Shown here: positions 42,029-51,245 of the stretch, piece after piece
Numbering within the stretch: the first letter of the stretch is position 1
How the letters are laid out: every line of letters starts with the position of its first letter
Assembly: GCF_014698995.1 (NCBI RefSeq)
Contig: NZ_JACWZZ010000003.1
Span: 186,001 to 250,000 of the forward strand
DNA from: Hymenobacter duratus
GTDB taxonomy: Bacteria > Bacteroidota > Bacteroidia > Cytophagales > Hymenobacteraceae
Direction of reading: 5' to 3'
DNA: 64,000 bases
Translations under genes and position numbers: made by a program
The notes under the pieces: model-generated
The model's input: only the letters and a program-made list of their open reading frames with translations
Databases searched by the model: none
What the model was told of the DNA's origin: nothing

Positions 42029-43003
42029 ATGATGAAGCGTATAGCAGTTTTCACCAGCGGCGGCGATGCACCCGGCATGAACGCCTGCGTCCGGGCCGTC
42101 GTGCGTACGGCCGTTTACCACGGCATTGAGGTTTATGGTATCATGCGCGGGTTCAGCGGCATGATCAAAGGCGAATTCGTGCGTCTCGACTCGGCCTCGG
42201 TAGCCAATACCATCCAGAAGGGCGGCACCATCCTCAAATCGGCCCGCAGCCAAAAATTCCTGACCAAGGAAGGTCGCCAGCAAGCTTTCGATCAGCTTGT
42301 TAACAATGGCATCGAAGGCCTCGTTGCCATCGGTGGCAACGGCACATTCACAGGTGCTTCCCTCTTCGAGCAGGAGTTCGGAATTCCGACGGTAGGCGCC
42401 CCCGGCACCATCGACAACGACCTCTACGGTACCGACTATACCATCGGCTACGACACGGCTGTAAATACGGCATTGGAGGCCATTGACAAGATTCGGGACA
42501 CGGCTGACTCGCACGACCGGTGTTTCTTCGTGGAAGTAATGGGCCGCGACTCCGGCTATATTGCCATGCCCTGCGCCATTGGCGGCGGTGCCGAAATTGT
42601 GATGATTCCGGAAACGCAGATGTCGACGGAAGCGGTGATTGAGTCCTTGAAAAGTAGCTGGCGCCGCTCCAAAACCTCGTTTATTGTGGTGGTGGCTGAG
42701 GGCGAGGAAGAAGGCAACGCCCACACCGTGGCGCAACGCGTGAAGGAAGCCATTCCGGAACTCGATACCCGCGTGACCATCATCGGCCACATCCAGCGCG
42801 GTGGGGCTCCATCGGCCGCCGACCGGCTCCTTGCCTCCCAGATTGGCATTGCCGCTGTGGAAGGCCTACTGAACGGCATGCGCAACGTTATGGCCGGCAT
42901 CGTAGACCGTAAACTCGTGTATACGCCCTTCACAGACACCATCAACAAGAAGAAGCTCATCAACCAGAGCTTCATGCGGATGGTGGAAATCCTGTCGGTT
43001 TAG
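42029..43003 (+). CDS. pfkA: ATP-dependent 6-phosphofructokinase
   Basis: A 324-residue phosphofructokinase-1 that commits fructose 6-phosphate to glycolysis. TSGGDAPGMNACVRAVV (N-terminal nucleotide loop), PGTIDNDLYGTDYTIGYDTA with the catalytic Asp, and GRDSGYIAM are present. Where most ATP-PFKs have GGDGS this sequence has GGNGT (about 104-108), replacing the usual metal-near Asp by Asn. A CACCTTTG near-box is at 41973-41980. Starts at 42029 and 42032 are both possible. The gene ends 21 bases before a palindromic repeat. Confidence 0.93.
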   Translation: MMKRIAVFTSGGDAPGMNACVRAVVRTAVYHGIEVYGIMRGFSGMIKGEFVRLDSASVANTIQKGGTILKSARSQKFLTKEGRQQAFDQLVNNGIEGLVAIGGNGTFTGASLFEQEFGIPTVGAPGTIDNDLYGTDYTIGYDTAVNTALEAIDKIRDTADSHDRCFFVEVMGRDSGYIAMPCAIGGGAEIVMIPETQMSTEAVIESLKSSWRRSKTSFIVVVAEGEEEGNAHTVAQRVKEAIPELDTRVTIIGHIQRGGAPSAADRLLASQIGIAAVEGLLNGMRNVMAGIVDRKLVYTPFTDTINKKKLINQSFMRMVEILSV

Positions 43004-43024
43004 AATCAGAAGGAAAATAACTTC

Positions 43025-43118
43025 GACCGTCATGCTGTGCGGCACCGAAGCGTCTCTACCGGAAAGTACTTATTACTTGGTTGGTAAAGACGCTTCGGTG
43101 CCGCGCAGCATGACGGTC
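43025..43118. repeat. GTCATGCTGAGC-type palindromic repeat, copy 3 (variant)
   Basis: Arms GACCGTCATGCTGTGCGGCA and its complement TGCCGCGCAGCATGACGGTC (one mismatch) with GAAGCGTCTCTACC/GGTAAAGACGCTTC inside. It lies between convergent pfkA and miaA and could serve as their shared terminator. Related to copies at 11488 and 28948 but with a diverged arm. Confidence 0.85.
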
Positions 43119-43129
43119 CTGTTTTCTGT

Positions 43130-44044
43130 TTACCCTAAATCGATCCAGCGGTACGCACTATCCCGGCGCAACCAGGTAAGCTGACGCTTGGCGTAGTGGC
43201 GGGTGTTGCGCTTGAGCAGACGCACGGCTTCGGGCCAATCGTAGAGGCCATCGAGAAAGCCAAATATTTCCTGATAGCCTACCGTTTGCAGAGCATTGTG
43301 GTGCCGGTACGGCAGCAGCGCTTCCACCTCCGCTAGCAGTCCGGCCTCCAGCATCTGGTCCACGCGGTAGTTTATCCGCTCATACAGCTCTTCTCGTTCA
43401 CGGCTGAGGGCCACCTTAACAACCCGAAACGGGCGAGCCACTGCACTCCGGCCCGTATGAAAGCTGCTGAAGGGCTGTCCGGTGGCGCGGCATACCTCCA
43501 CAGCCCGCACTACCCGCTGGTGGTTTTGCTTATCAATACGGGCATAAGCTACCGGGTCAAGACGGGACAGTTCGGCTGCCAGATGCTCCAGCCCAAACTC
43601 GGCCAACTCCTGCTGCAGCTGCACCCTGATAGCCGGGTCAGCAGGTGGCAGTTCGTCGAGGCCGTCCGTTACGGCCTGCAGGTACAGGCCCGAACCGCCT
43701 GTAAGGATGACCACCGGATGGCGCTGAAACAGCCCGTCGAGCACCTGCAGACAGTCAGTTTCGAAGCGGCCGGCGCTGTAGTCTTCGCTGATAGTGTGCG
43801 AATTGACAAAATGGTGCGACACACCCTGCATTTCCTCCGGCGTGGGCTTGGCCGTCCCGATACTCATCTCCCGGAAGAATTGCCGCGAGTCAGCCGAAAC
43901 TATTTCGGTCTGGAAGTGCTGCGCCAGCTGCACACTCAGGGCCGTTTTGCCCACGGCCGTGGGGCCCGCTACCACCAGCAGAGTCGGCTGCTCGCTGCGC
44001 AAATCAGGCTCAAGAGCAGCTATTAGTTCGGAAAGAATGCTCAT
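43130..44044 (-). CDS. miaA: tRNA dimethylallyltransferase
   Basis: A 304-residue enzyme that adds a dimethylallyl group to A37 of tRNAs reading codons that start with U. Walker A VVAGPTAVGKTALSVQLA, substrate region SADSRQFFREMSIGTAKP, and the C-terminal RRDSAYRWIDL are typical. It overlaps the glycosyltransferase stop by four bases (ATGA), so the two are translationally coupled, with the glycosyltransferase first. Confidence 0.95.
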   Translation of the reverse strand: MSILSELIAALEPDLRSEQPTLLVVAGPTAVGKTALSVQLAQHFQTEIVSADSRQFFREMSIGTAKPTPEEMQGVSHHFVNSHTISEDYSAGRFETDCLQVLDGLFQRHPVVILTGGSGLYLQAVTDGLDELPPADPAIRVQLQQELAEFGLEHLAAELSRLDPVAYARIDKQNHQRVVRAVEVCRATGQPFSSFHTGRSAVARPFRVVKVALSREREELYERINYRVDQMLEAGLLAEVEALLPYRHHNALQTVGYQEIFGFLDGLYDWPEAVRLLKRNTRHYAKRQLTWLRRDSAYRWIDLG

Positions 44045-45180
44045 ACAGAAACGGAATGCGGAGCGCCAACCAGTGCGGCGTATAGTGCGAGAAGCCGCTT
44101 TTCCTCGTGCTGCCAGCTTAGGAGCAGGCGGGCACGGCGGCAGTTTTCGGCTAGCTCTTGGTAGTGGGTGGGCTCATCGCGCAGCAGGCGGTTGAGGGCT
44201 GCCGCCAACGTAGCCGGGTGCAGGTCAGCCACCAGGTCGGCCACGGCGTACTCGTCATTGAGGGCACGATACTCGGGGAAATCCACTACTACCTGCGGGA
44301 TGCCGGCGTGCAGGTAGTCGAAGAATTTGTTGGCCAGCGAATAATAGTAGCTCAGTCCCAGATTCTCCAGCAGATTTAGCCCCAGAGCAGCCTGGCGTGT
44401 CACTTCGCGCAACTCATCGGGCAGCACAAAGCCCCGGAATTCTACCTGCCCGCTTTCCAGTAGCCCCAGTGCGGCCGCCTGCGCCCGTAGTTCCGCCGAC
44501 AGGTCACCTTCGCCACAAATAACCAGCCGGCCCGCCACCTGCGGCATAGCAGCCAGCAGCGCTTCCAGCCCCCGGCCAGCGTTGAGGGCGCCTTGGTACA
44601 GAATATAGCCCGAGGCCGGTGCTGCAGCGGGTGCCGGCGGCAAGGTGTTGTGCTGCAGCCGGCTGATATTGCGGATGACTTCAAATGGGCGGCCGTAGCG
44701 GCTTTCAAACACATTCGCCAGGGCTGGCCCTACCGTATAGGCCAGCTGAGCCCGCGGCACAACAAACCGCTCTATTCTGCGCCAGATGCGTTGTATGGCC
44801 GGCCGCGCTACTACTTCGGGCACCTCCGTAAACAGTTCGTGCGCATCGTATACCAGCGGCTGGCCGCCCAGCCGCGCCCGCAGCCACATGGGCAGGGCCG
44901 TATCCAGGTCGATGGCGCACCAGGCTGCCGCACGCTGGCCCAGTAGGTATAGCAGCAGGCGCAGGTTAAACTCCAGATAAAACAGCTTGCCGCGCTGAAA
45001 ATGGCATCGCAACCGGTGCTGCCCGTAGATCTGCGGCGTGAGGGGCCGCGAGGTGCTCCACTCCCGCCCTACCAGCAGCACGTCGTAGCCGGCCCGGGCC
45101 AGCGAGCCACAGATGCGTTGCATGCGCTGGTCGTAGTTCAGGTCCGTCGTGACGGTGAAGAGCAGGCGCGGTGCGGGCAT
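44041..45180 (-). CDS. Glycosyltransferase (GT4-like)
   Basis: A 379-residue GT-B glycosyltransferase: an N-terminal domain (LLFTVTTDLNYDQRMQRICG, LVYDAHELFTEVPEVV) and a C-terminal donor-binding domain (YILYQGALNAGRGLEALLAA, LGLSYYYSLANKFFDYLHAG, and the E in VVDFPEYRALN). The retaining GT4 fold is likely; donor and acceptor are unknown. Start 45180 instead of 45273 because the conserved opening begins there and a minus-strand TAAATTTG box lies at 45249-45256. It is coupled to miaA. Confidence 0.9.
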   Translation of the reverse strand: MPAPRLLFTVTTDLNYDQRMQRICGSLARAGYDVLLVGREWSTSRPLTPQIYGQHRLRCHFQRGKLFYLEFNLRLLLYLLGQRAAAWCAIDLDTALPMWLRARLGGQPLVYDAHELFTEVPEVVARPAIQRIWRRIERFVVPRAQLAYTVGPALANVFESRYGRPFEVIRNISRLQHNTLPPAPAAAPASGYILYQGALNAGRGLEALLAAMPQVAGRLVICGEGDLSAELRAQAAALGLLESGQVEFRGFVLPDELREVTRQAALGLNLLENLGLSYYYSLANKFFDYLHAGIPQVVVDFPEYRALNDEYAVADLVADLHPATLAAALNRLLRDEPTHYQELAENCRRARLLLSWQHEEKRLLALYAALVGAPHSVSV

Positions 45181-45248
45181 ACGGGGAACCGGGCGGGCCA
45201 GCCGGAAAAGGCCGCCACGAAAAACGCGGGGGTTTGGGATATTTTCGA

Positions 45249-45256
45249 CAAATTTA
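45249..45256 (-). promoter_or_regulatory. Putative -7 promoter box TAAATTTG of the glycosyltransferase-miaA operon
   Basis: Minus-strand TAAATTTG fits TAnnTTTG and lies 68 bases before the chosen glycosyltransferase start, inside the longer frame that I rejected. Confidence 0.4.
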
Positions 45257-45323
45257 ACGGTTAAACCTGGCACCGGCGCTAGTTACTTTTCACTGCCACT
45301 ACCGCTGGTTATTGTCTTCCCCG

Positions 45324-48300
45324 ATGTCGCAATCCGCTGCCCCGCTGGCCACTTCCGCTCTGGCCCCGCCGACAGATTTATACCGTGCCCTGTTCGAGGA
45401 GGCCTATGATGCCCAGCTTCTCTATGACGAGCAGGGCCACCTCATTGACTGCAACCACACCGCGCAGCGCCTGTTGGGCACTACCTGCGCCCGCCTGCGC
45501 GCTACCGGCCTGATGACGCTGGCAGCACCGGCCCTACCGTCCGGCCAGCAGGAGTACTGGTATAGCGAGGAGGCGCTGCGGGAGGCCGTGCAGCATACGG
45601 CCCGCACTGGCGAGGCCGCCGCGCGCTGGTGGTACGGCCGCTACCCAGACCAGCGCCCGCTTACGGCCTGGGCCACGCTGCACCGCCTGGTGCTAGCTGA
45701 AGGGGTAGTGCGCGTGCAGCTTATTCTGCGCGACGCTACGCAGAGCACTCAGCAACAGCAGCAGCAGAACCAGCAGCTGGTACTGGACAGTACGCAGCGC
45801 CAGCTACGCGACCTGCTTTCGCGTACCACCCTCAGCTACGTGCTGACCGACCGGGAAGGCATCATTTTGGATGTGAATGACTTCTTTCTGGAATTCACCG
45901 AGTACAGCCGGGCCGAAGTTATCGGGAAGCAGTACCACGCACTGTTTTCGCCGCCGGCGGAGCGGGAAATGCGGCAGCAGGCCTATCTGACCTGCATCCG
46001 GGAAGAGCGGCTGCATGATTTCTACGAGCGGGCGCTGCTCACCAAAAGCGGACAGTCGCGCATGGTGTACTGGCACGCCGAGTTTGCCCATGCCCCCGAT
46101 GGACAGATTACCGGCCTGCTGGTAGTCGGGCGCGACTTTACGGAGCGCCATGTGGCGGCCCGTGCCCTCACTGACAACCGCAACCGCCTGCAGGATTTCC
46201 TGGACAATGCGCACGACCTGATTCAGAATCTGAGCATTGACAACCGGCTGCTGTTCGTGAACAAAGCCTGGAAGGAAAAGCTGGGCTACGAAGATGAAGA
46301 CCTGCCCCACCTCACCCTTTCCGACGTGGTGCACCCCTACTACAAGGCCAAGCTGCTCTACCAGCTGCGCAACCTGTATAAGGGGGAGAAAGTGAACAAG
46401 CTGGAAACGGTGTTCCTCACCAAAACCGGCAAACCCGTCCATCTCATCGGCTCCATTTCCTGCTCCTGGCAGGACGACGAGCCGGTGAGCACCCGCGCCA
46501 TTCTGCACGACATTACGGACCGCATCAAGGCCGAGCGACTGCAGAAAGTGTACTACAGCATTGCCAACCTGGCCATCAGCTCCAAGGATTTGCACTCGCT
46601 CTACGGCGCCATTCACCGGGAGCTGAGCAAGATCATCGAAACCAACAACTTCTATATTGCTCTCTGCGACGAGGCGCGCACCCAGCTGCAGTTCGCCTAC
46701 TTTGTGGATCAGAACACGCAGGGCGAAGTGGGCGCGGTGTCGCGGCCGTTTTCGTCGGGCATGTCGGAGTACATTATCCGGACCGGGCGGCCGCAGTACA
46801 TGCTGCGCCACGAGTTGCAGGAGCTCATCAGCAACGGCACCATCACGGCCTATGGGCTGATGCCGGAGGTAATGCTCTGCTCGCCGCTCAGCATCGGGGA
46901 ACGGATCATCGGCGTAATTGCTGTGCAGGACTACTACAAGGCCGACGCTTATGCGCCTACCGATCTGGAAATCCTGCACTTTATTTCCAACCAGGTGGCG
47001 TTGGCTATTGAGCGCAAGCGCAACGAGGTGCAGATTCAGAAGCAGAATGCCCGCCTGAACGCCATCTTCGAGAGCGGCTCGCACCTGATGTGGAGCGTGG
47101 ATACGCACTCCCGCCTCACCAGCTTCAACCGCAACTACGCCGCGTATTTCCTGCGCCGCAACGGGGTGTATCCGACTCCCAACGTCAACCTGTTCCAGGC
47201 CGACCTGGCCATGATGGAAGAGGATGCGCGGGACCTGTTCGTCGACAACTACCGCAAAGCCTTTCAGGGCCACCCGCAGCGCTTCGAGGTGCGCCTGCGC
47301 GACGCCCGCGGCATGGATTCGTGGCGCGAAATCTTCCTTAACCCGATTTACCTCGATGATGGCTCGTTTGAGGAAATTTCGGGCATTGCCCACGACATCA
47401 CCGAAAAGAAGCGCGGGCAGCTGGAGCTGGCGGCACAGGAAGAGAAGTTCCGGGCCATTTTCGAATCGTTTCAGGATGTGTACTACCGCACCGATGGCAC
47501 CGGCAAGCTGACGCTGGTGAGCCCCTCGGTGCAGGATATGCTGGGCTACACGCCCGAGGAAGTAACGGGCCACTACATCGGTGACTATTACGTGTATCCG
47601 ACGGAGCGCGAAGCCCTGATTAAGAGCGTGCAGCAGTATGGCGAGGCGCGCAACTTCGAAATTGCCATGCGCCACAGTGATGGGCACTCAGTGAGTGTGC
47701 TCGTAAATGCGCGGTCGGTGGAAGGCGGCATGGGCACGGAAGGTATCGGGCGCGACATTACGGGCCTGAAGCAGATGCAGGACGACCTGCGCCGGGCCAA
47801 AGATGCTGCCGAAACGGCACTGGAGGCCAAAACCCTGTTCTTGGCCAACATGAGCCACGAACTGCGCACGCCCATGAATGGCATCATTGGCATGATTGAT
47901 CTGCTGCACCAAACCGTCTCATCGGAGGAGCAGGAAGAGTACGTGGATACGCTGCGTAAATCGTCGGATGCGCTGCTGGCTATTCTCAACGATATTCTGG
48001 ACCTGTCGAAAATCCAGGCGGGCAAGCTCCAGCTCAACGAGGAGGGCATGGACCTGCACTACACCCTCGATAAGATTCACTCCCTGTTTGCCAACCGGGC
48101 CCAGCAGAAACACCTCACCTTCACCTACCATATTGCGCCCAACACGCCGCGCTTCATCATCACGGACGAAACGCGCCTGCTACAGGTACTGAGCAACCTG
48201 ACCTCCAACGCCATCAAGTTTACGGCGCAGGGCACGGTCAGCATCGTTGTTTCAACGATGACGCGGGAAGGCGACGACTACACGCTGCGGATAGCGGTGC

Positions 48301-49403
48301 AGGACTCGGGTATCGGCATCTCCGAAGACAACGCCAAGCTGCTGTTCACCAACTTCACCCAGCTGGACACCACGCCGACCAAGTCGTTCGGGGGCACAGG
48401 CCTGGGCCTAGCTATCAGCAAGCAGCTGGCTGAGCTGCTAGGCGGAGAAATCGGGGTGTTTTCCAACGAAGGCGACGGTAGCACGTTCTGGTTTACGCTC
48501 CGCTGCCGCGCTGCCTACAACGAGGAGGAGATTGTGCAGGAGCGGCTGGCGTCCCGGGAGCGGGCTTCCGATATCAGCCGCTTTGATGTGGCCCCGCGGG
48601 TGCTGCTCGTCGATGATAACCCCATCAACCAGAAGGTAGCCACTCGCCTGCTCGACAAGCTCGGCTGCGACATTGCCATGGCCGACAATGGGTTTGAGGC
48701 CATCAGCAAAGCCACTGCACCCAATGCCGTCTTCGATTTGATTTTTATGGACATTCAGATGCCGGAAATGGATGGCCTTACAGCTATGCACGAAATCCGG
48801 CGGCGCTTGGGCACGGCTACGCCCCCCATCGTGGCCATGACGGCTTACTCCATGAAGGAGGATGCCGAGCGGTTCGTAAATGAAGGCATGGACGACTACG
48901 TGTCGAAGCCGGTGAAAAGCCAGGACCTGCACGCCGTGTTGCGGCGGTGGGTAATGGCTGGCCCGCTGGAGGCACCCAAGCCGCCTGCGCCCGCTCTGCT
49001 GGAGCCAGCCGGGGTAGTTGCTGCAACCACCACTTCTACAACCGAAGGCGCTCTGCCGCCGCTGGTTATAGATGCCGAAGTTCTGGAGCAGCTTCGCCAG
49101 CTGGGTGGCGGCGAATTTGCCGCCCAACTCTATCAGGACTTCGAAATGGAAGCCGGCCAACTGCTCGAAGAAGCCGAAACTCTGGTGCGAAGCGGACAGT
49201 ACGAACAGATTTTACCACATTTGCACCAGCTAAAGGGCACCGGCTTCACTTTAGGCCTCTCAGAGCTGGCAGAATGTGCCAAGCTCCTAGAGCATGAACT
49301 GAAACTAGGGCACTTTGGCAACATAGAGCAGAATTTCCAGAATTTGTTGCGTTATTTCGCTCAGTTTAAGATTCTATACCCTTCTGTAACCGGCGACTCC
49401 TAA
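45324..49403 (+). CDS. Hybrid sensor histidine kinase with five PAS, GAF, receiver and Hpt domains
   Basis: A 1359-residue cytoplasmic hybrid kinase without membrane helices. Order with rough positions: PAS (19-140), PAS (162-280), PAS (287-405), GAF (410-568), PAS (575-695), PAS (708-822), HisKA (835-905) with H845 in MSHELRTPMNG, HATPase (945-1060; DSGIGIS, GGTGLGLAIS), receiver (1092-1210) with D1143 in LIFMDIQMPE, and Hpt (1246-1345) with H1301 in HLHQLKG. A Q-rich run (QQQQQQNQQ) near 140 links the first two PAS domains. Signals are likely cytoplasmic (redox, light or small ligands). The neighbouring single-domain response regulator is the likely end acceptor. The TTG at 45312 is less likely than ATG 45324. 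Confidence 0.92.
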   Translation: MSQSAAPLATSALAPPTDLYRALFEEAYDAQLLYDEQGHLIDCNHTAQRLLGTTCARLRATGLMTLAAPALPSGQQEYWYSEEALREAVQHTARTGEAAARWWYGRYPDQRPLTAWATLHRLVLAEGVVRVQLILRDATQSTQQQQQQNQQLVLDSTQRQLRDLLSRTTLSYVLTDREGIILDVNDFFLEFTEYSRAEVIGKQYHALFSPPAEREMRQQAYLTCIREERLHDFYERALLTKSGQSRMVYWHAEFAHAPDGQITGLLVVGRDFTERHVAARALTDNRNRLQDFLDNAHDLIQNLSIDNRLLFVNKAWKEKLGYEDEDLPHLTLSDVVHPYYKAKLLYQLRNLYKGEKVNKLETVFLTKTGKPVHLIGSISCSWQDDEPVSTRAILHDITDRIKAERLQKVYYSIANLAISSKDLHSLYGAIHRELSKIIETNNFYIALCDEARTQLQFAYFVDQNTQGEVGAVSRPFSSGMSEYIIRTGRPQYMLRHELQELISNGTITAYGLMPEVMLCSPLSIGERIIGVIAVQDYYKADAYAPTDLEILHFISNQVALAIERKRNEVQIQKQNARLNAIFESGSHLMWSVDTHSRLTSFNRNYAAYFLRRNGVYPTPNVNLFQADLAMMEEDARDLFVDNYRKAFQGHPQRFEVRLRDARGMDSWREIFLNPIYLDDGSFEEISGIAHDITEKKRGQLELAAQEEKFRAIFESFQDVYYRTDGTGKLTLVSPSVQDMLGYTPEEVTGHYIGDYYVYPTEREALIKSVQQYGEARNFEIAMRHSDGHSVSVLVNARSVEGGMGTEGIGRDITGLKQMQDDLRRAKDAAETALEAKTLFLANMSHELRTPMNGIIGMIDLLHQTVSSEEQEEYVDTLRKSSDALLAILNDILDLSKIQAGKLQLNEEGMDLHYTLDKIHSLFANRAQQKHLTFTYHIAPNTPRFIITDETRLLQVLSNLTSNAIKFTAQGTVSIVVSTMTREGDDYTLRIAVQDSGIGISEDNAKLLFTNFTQLDTTPTKSFGGTGLGLAISKQLAELLGGEIGVFSNEGDGSTFWFTLRCRAAYNEEEIVQERLASRERASDISRFDVAPRVLLVDDNPINQKVATRLLDKLGCDIAMADNGFEAISKATAPNAVFDLIFMDIQMPEMDGLTAMHEIRRRLGTATPPIVAMTAYSMKEDAERFVNEGMDDYVSKPVKSQDLHAVLRRWVMAGPLEAPKPPAPALLEPAGVVAATTTSTTEGALPPLVIDAEVLEQLRQLGGGEFAAQLYQDFEMEAGQLLEEAETLVRSGQYEQILPHLHQLKGTGFTLGLSELAECAKLLEHELKLGHFGNIEQNFQNLLRYFAQFKILYPSVTGDS

Positions 49404-49469
49404 CCGAGCTGTCCGGCGACCCAGCCTGTCTCATTCGCCCTCCCAACCTACTCTTCTTCTTTCTCTCCC

Positions 49470-49847
49470 ATGAGCGACGCGAAAACAATATTGATTGCCG
49501 AAGACAGTTCTGTTATCCTGAACCTGACCAAAAAGATTCTCGAGCTGCAGAAGTACCGCATCGTTTCGGCCAAGAATGGTGGTGAAGTCATCAAGCAGGT
49601 AGAAAGCCAGCCGATTGACTGTGTTCTGATGGACATCAACATTCCGGTGAAGGATGGCATGGAATGCACCCGTGAAATTCGCGCCCATAAAGACGAGCGG
49701 ATTTCCCACATTCCAATTATTGCCATCACGGGCAATGCCAACAACTACTCCATGGAGCAATTTCGGGAGGCTGGCGTGACGGACTACCTGCCCAAGCCCC
49801 TCGATTTCGACGCTTTGGTACGCGTAGTGAAACAGTATGTTGGGTAA
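49470..49847 (+). CDS. Single-domain response regulator (CheY-like)
   Basis: A 125-residue receiver without output domain. Phosphorylation site D55 in CVLMDINIPVKDG, acidic pocket in ILIAEDSSVIL, and conserved K in YLPKPLDF. It follows the hybrid kinase by 66 bases on the same strand and presumably takes phosphate from its Hpt domain. With no DNA-binding domain, output must be by protein contact. Confidence 0.92.
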   Translation: MSDAKTILIAEDSSVILNLTKKILELQKYRIVSAKNGGEVIKQVESQPIDCVLMDINIPVKDGMECTREIRAHKDERISHIPIIAITGNANNYSMEQFREAGVTDYLPKPLDFDALVRVVKQYVG

Positions 49848-49860
49848 TGTGATGATGAAA

Positions 49861-49941
49861 TAATGTGCTGATGTGCTGATTGAAGAACCTCAGTTGTCTA
49901 CCTTCATCAGCACATCAGCATAGCAACCAATCAGCACATTA
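49861..49941. repeat. AATGTGCTGATG-type palindromic repeat
   Basis: Outer arms TAATGTGCTGAT (49861-49872) and ATCAGCACATTA (49930-49941); inner words GTGCTGATTGAAG and CTTCATCAGCAC. The right end stops exactly at the base before the ATG of the next gene. It resembles dispersed TGCTGATG/CATCAGCA elements and differs from the GTCATGCTGAGC family. Confidence 0.85.
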
Positions 49942-50709
49942 ATGACTGTTACTTTCCTCGGTACGGGCACGTCGCAGGGCGTGCCCGTGATTGGGTGTCA
50001 TTGTGCGGTATGCCGCTCCCTTGACTACCGCGACAAGCGCCTGCGGGTGTCGGTGCATGTGCAAACGCAGGGCAAAAGCATTATCATCGACTCGGGTCCT
50101 GACTTCCGGCAGCAGGTCCTGCGGGAGCATGTTGACCACCTGGATGCGCTGGTCTTCACGCACGAGCACAAAGACCACACGGCCGGCATGGACGACATCC
50201 GGGCCTATAACTTCAAGCAGCAGCAGGACATGCCCGTATATGCCGAGCCGCGGGTGCTGGAGCAGCTGAAGCGCGAGTACGCCTACATCTTTGCTGAGCA
50301 CAAGTACCCCGGCGTGCCGCAGGTCCAGACTGTGCCTATTCTCAGCGACACCGAGCAGTTCGATGTGCAGGGCGTACCGTTTCAGCCAATCCGGGCGCTG
50401 CACTACAAGCTGCCGGTGCTGGGCTTCCGCGTCGGCAATTTCAGCTACGTGACGGACGCCAACCACCTTTCTTCGGCCGCACTGGACCAGATGCGGGGCT
50501 CCGACGTGGTGGTGCTAAATGCGCTGCGCCACGAAAAGCACATTTCGCACTTTTCGCTGTCGGAGGCAGTGGCTGTGCTGGAAGAACTTGCCCCGCGCCG
50601 CGCCTACCTCACGCACATCAGCCACCTGCTGGGCCGCCACCGCGACGTAGAAGCCACCCTGCCCGACTTTATCCGGCTGGCCTATGACGGATTGCGGCTG
50701 GAGGTGTAG
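49942..50709 (+). CDS. MBL-fold metallo-hydrolase (PhnP/RNase Z-like)
   Basis: A 255-residue metallo-beta-lactamase-fold protein. It starts MTVTFLGTGTSQGVPVIGCH and has the metal motif FTHEHKDHTAGMDDI and later ALHYKLPVLGFR and LTHISHLLGRH. The early cysteine pair (GCHCAVC) matches PhnP-type enzymes that bind an extra structural zinc. PhnP hydrolyses cyclic phosphodiesters; no phn genes are nearby, so the substrate is open. The ATG abuts the right end of a palindromic repeat. Confidence 0.9.
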   Translation: MTVTFLGTGTSQGVPVIGCHCAVCRSLDYRDKRLRVSVHVQTQGKSIIIDSGPDFRQQVLREHVDHLDALVFTHEHKDHTAGMDDIRAYNFKQQQDMPVYAEPRVLEQLKREYAYIFAEHKYPGVPQVQTVPILSDTEQFDVQGVPFQPIRALHYKLPVLGFRVGNFSYVTDANHLSSAALDQMRGSDVVVLNALRHEKHISHFSLSEAVAVLEELAPRRAYLTHISHLLGRHRDVEATLPDFIRLAYDGLRLEV

Positions 50710-50720
50710 AGCGCAATACG

Positions 50721-51239
50721 ATGTCTAGCTTTTTCGCATTTGGCTTTCGTTCTAATTCTTCTGTACAGCTAGCGGATTGGATAGCAGACGTCACAGCTGC
50801 TATTGAAACCCTAAACCATAGAGCTATTGTCGATAATTTTTCGGTAGATCTGGAAGTTAGCCCTGGCCTCCATCCTTTCTGCGAGCAGAAGCAACTTGAC
50901 CGGCTTCTGTACATCGACACGGAAAAGCGGCGAAAAATAGGGCCAAATTCTCAGGAAGTATTTTATGAATTATCTATTGCTGCATACGCTGACAGCGGAG
51001 AAATGCAGCTGGTAAACCTTTTGTTGGAAGCCGCCACAACATACCCTGGCGCCGAGCTTTATTTGTTTTTCGCATTCGAGTGGGGAGCTCATAACTTCAG
51101 CCGTTTCATCACTATTCAGAAAGCTGATTTGCAGGATTTTTTGAAGAGATACTATTCTCACTACCGTACCTTTTTCAATAGCTATACCGGGCATTTTGTT
51201 CTTGACCTAGATACGCCAACCGTCATTTGCATTACGTAA
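50721..51239 (+). CDS. Hypothetical protein
   Basis: A 172-residue soluble protein starting MSSFFAFGFRSNSSVQLADW; it contains alternating hydrophobic strands and the segment YLFFAFEWGAHNFSRFITIQ. I recognise no family. GC content is lower than in its neighbours, like the orphans at 6002 and 32570. It follows the MBL gene by 11 bases and precedes the NFACT gene by 6, so it is probably cotranscribed with them despite its foreign composition. Confidence 0.7.
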   Translation: MSSFFAFGFRSNSSVQLADWIADVTAAIETLNHRAIVDNFSVDLEVSPGLHPFCEQKQLDRLLYIDTEKRRKIGPNSQEVFYELSIAAYADSGEMQLVNLLLEAATTYPGAELYLFFAFEWGAHNFSRFITIQKADLQDFLKRYYSHYRTFFNSYTGHFVLDLDTPTVICIT

Positions 51240-51245
51240 CTACTT

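Noticed and set aside
45804..47687. Minus-strand ORF of 627 codons inside the hybrid kinase
   Set aside because: Antisense shadow; the plus frame has continuous PAS and GAF domains.
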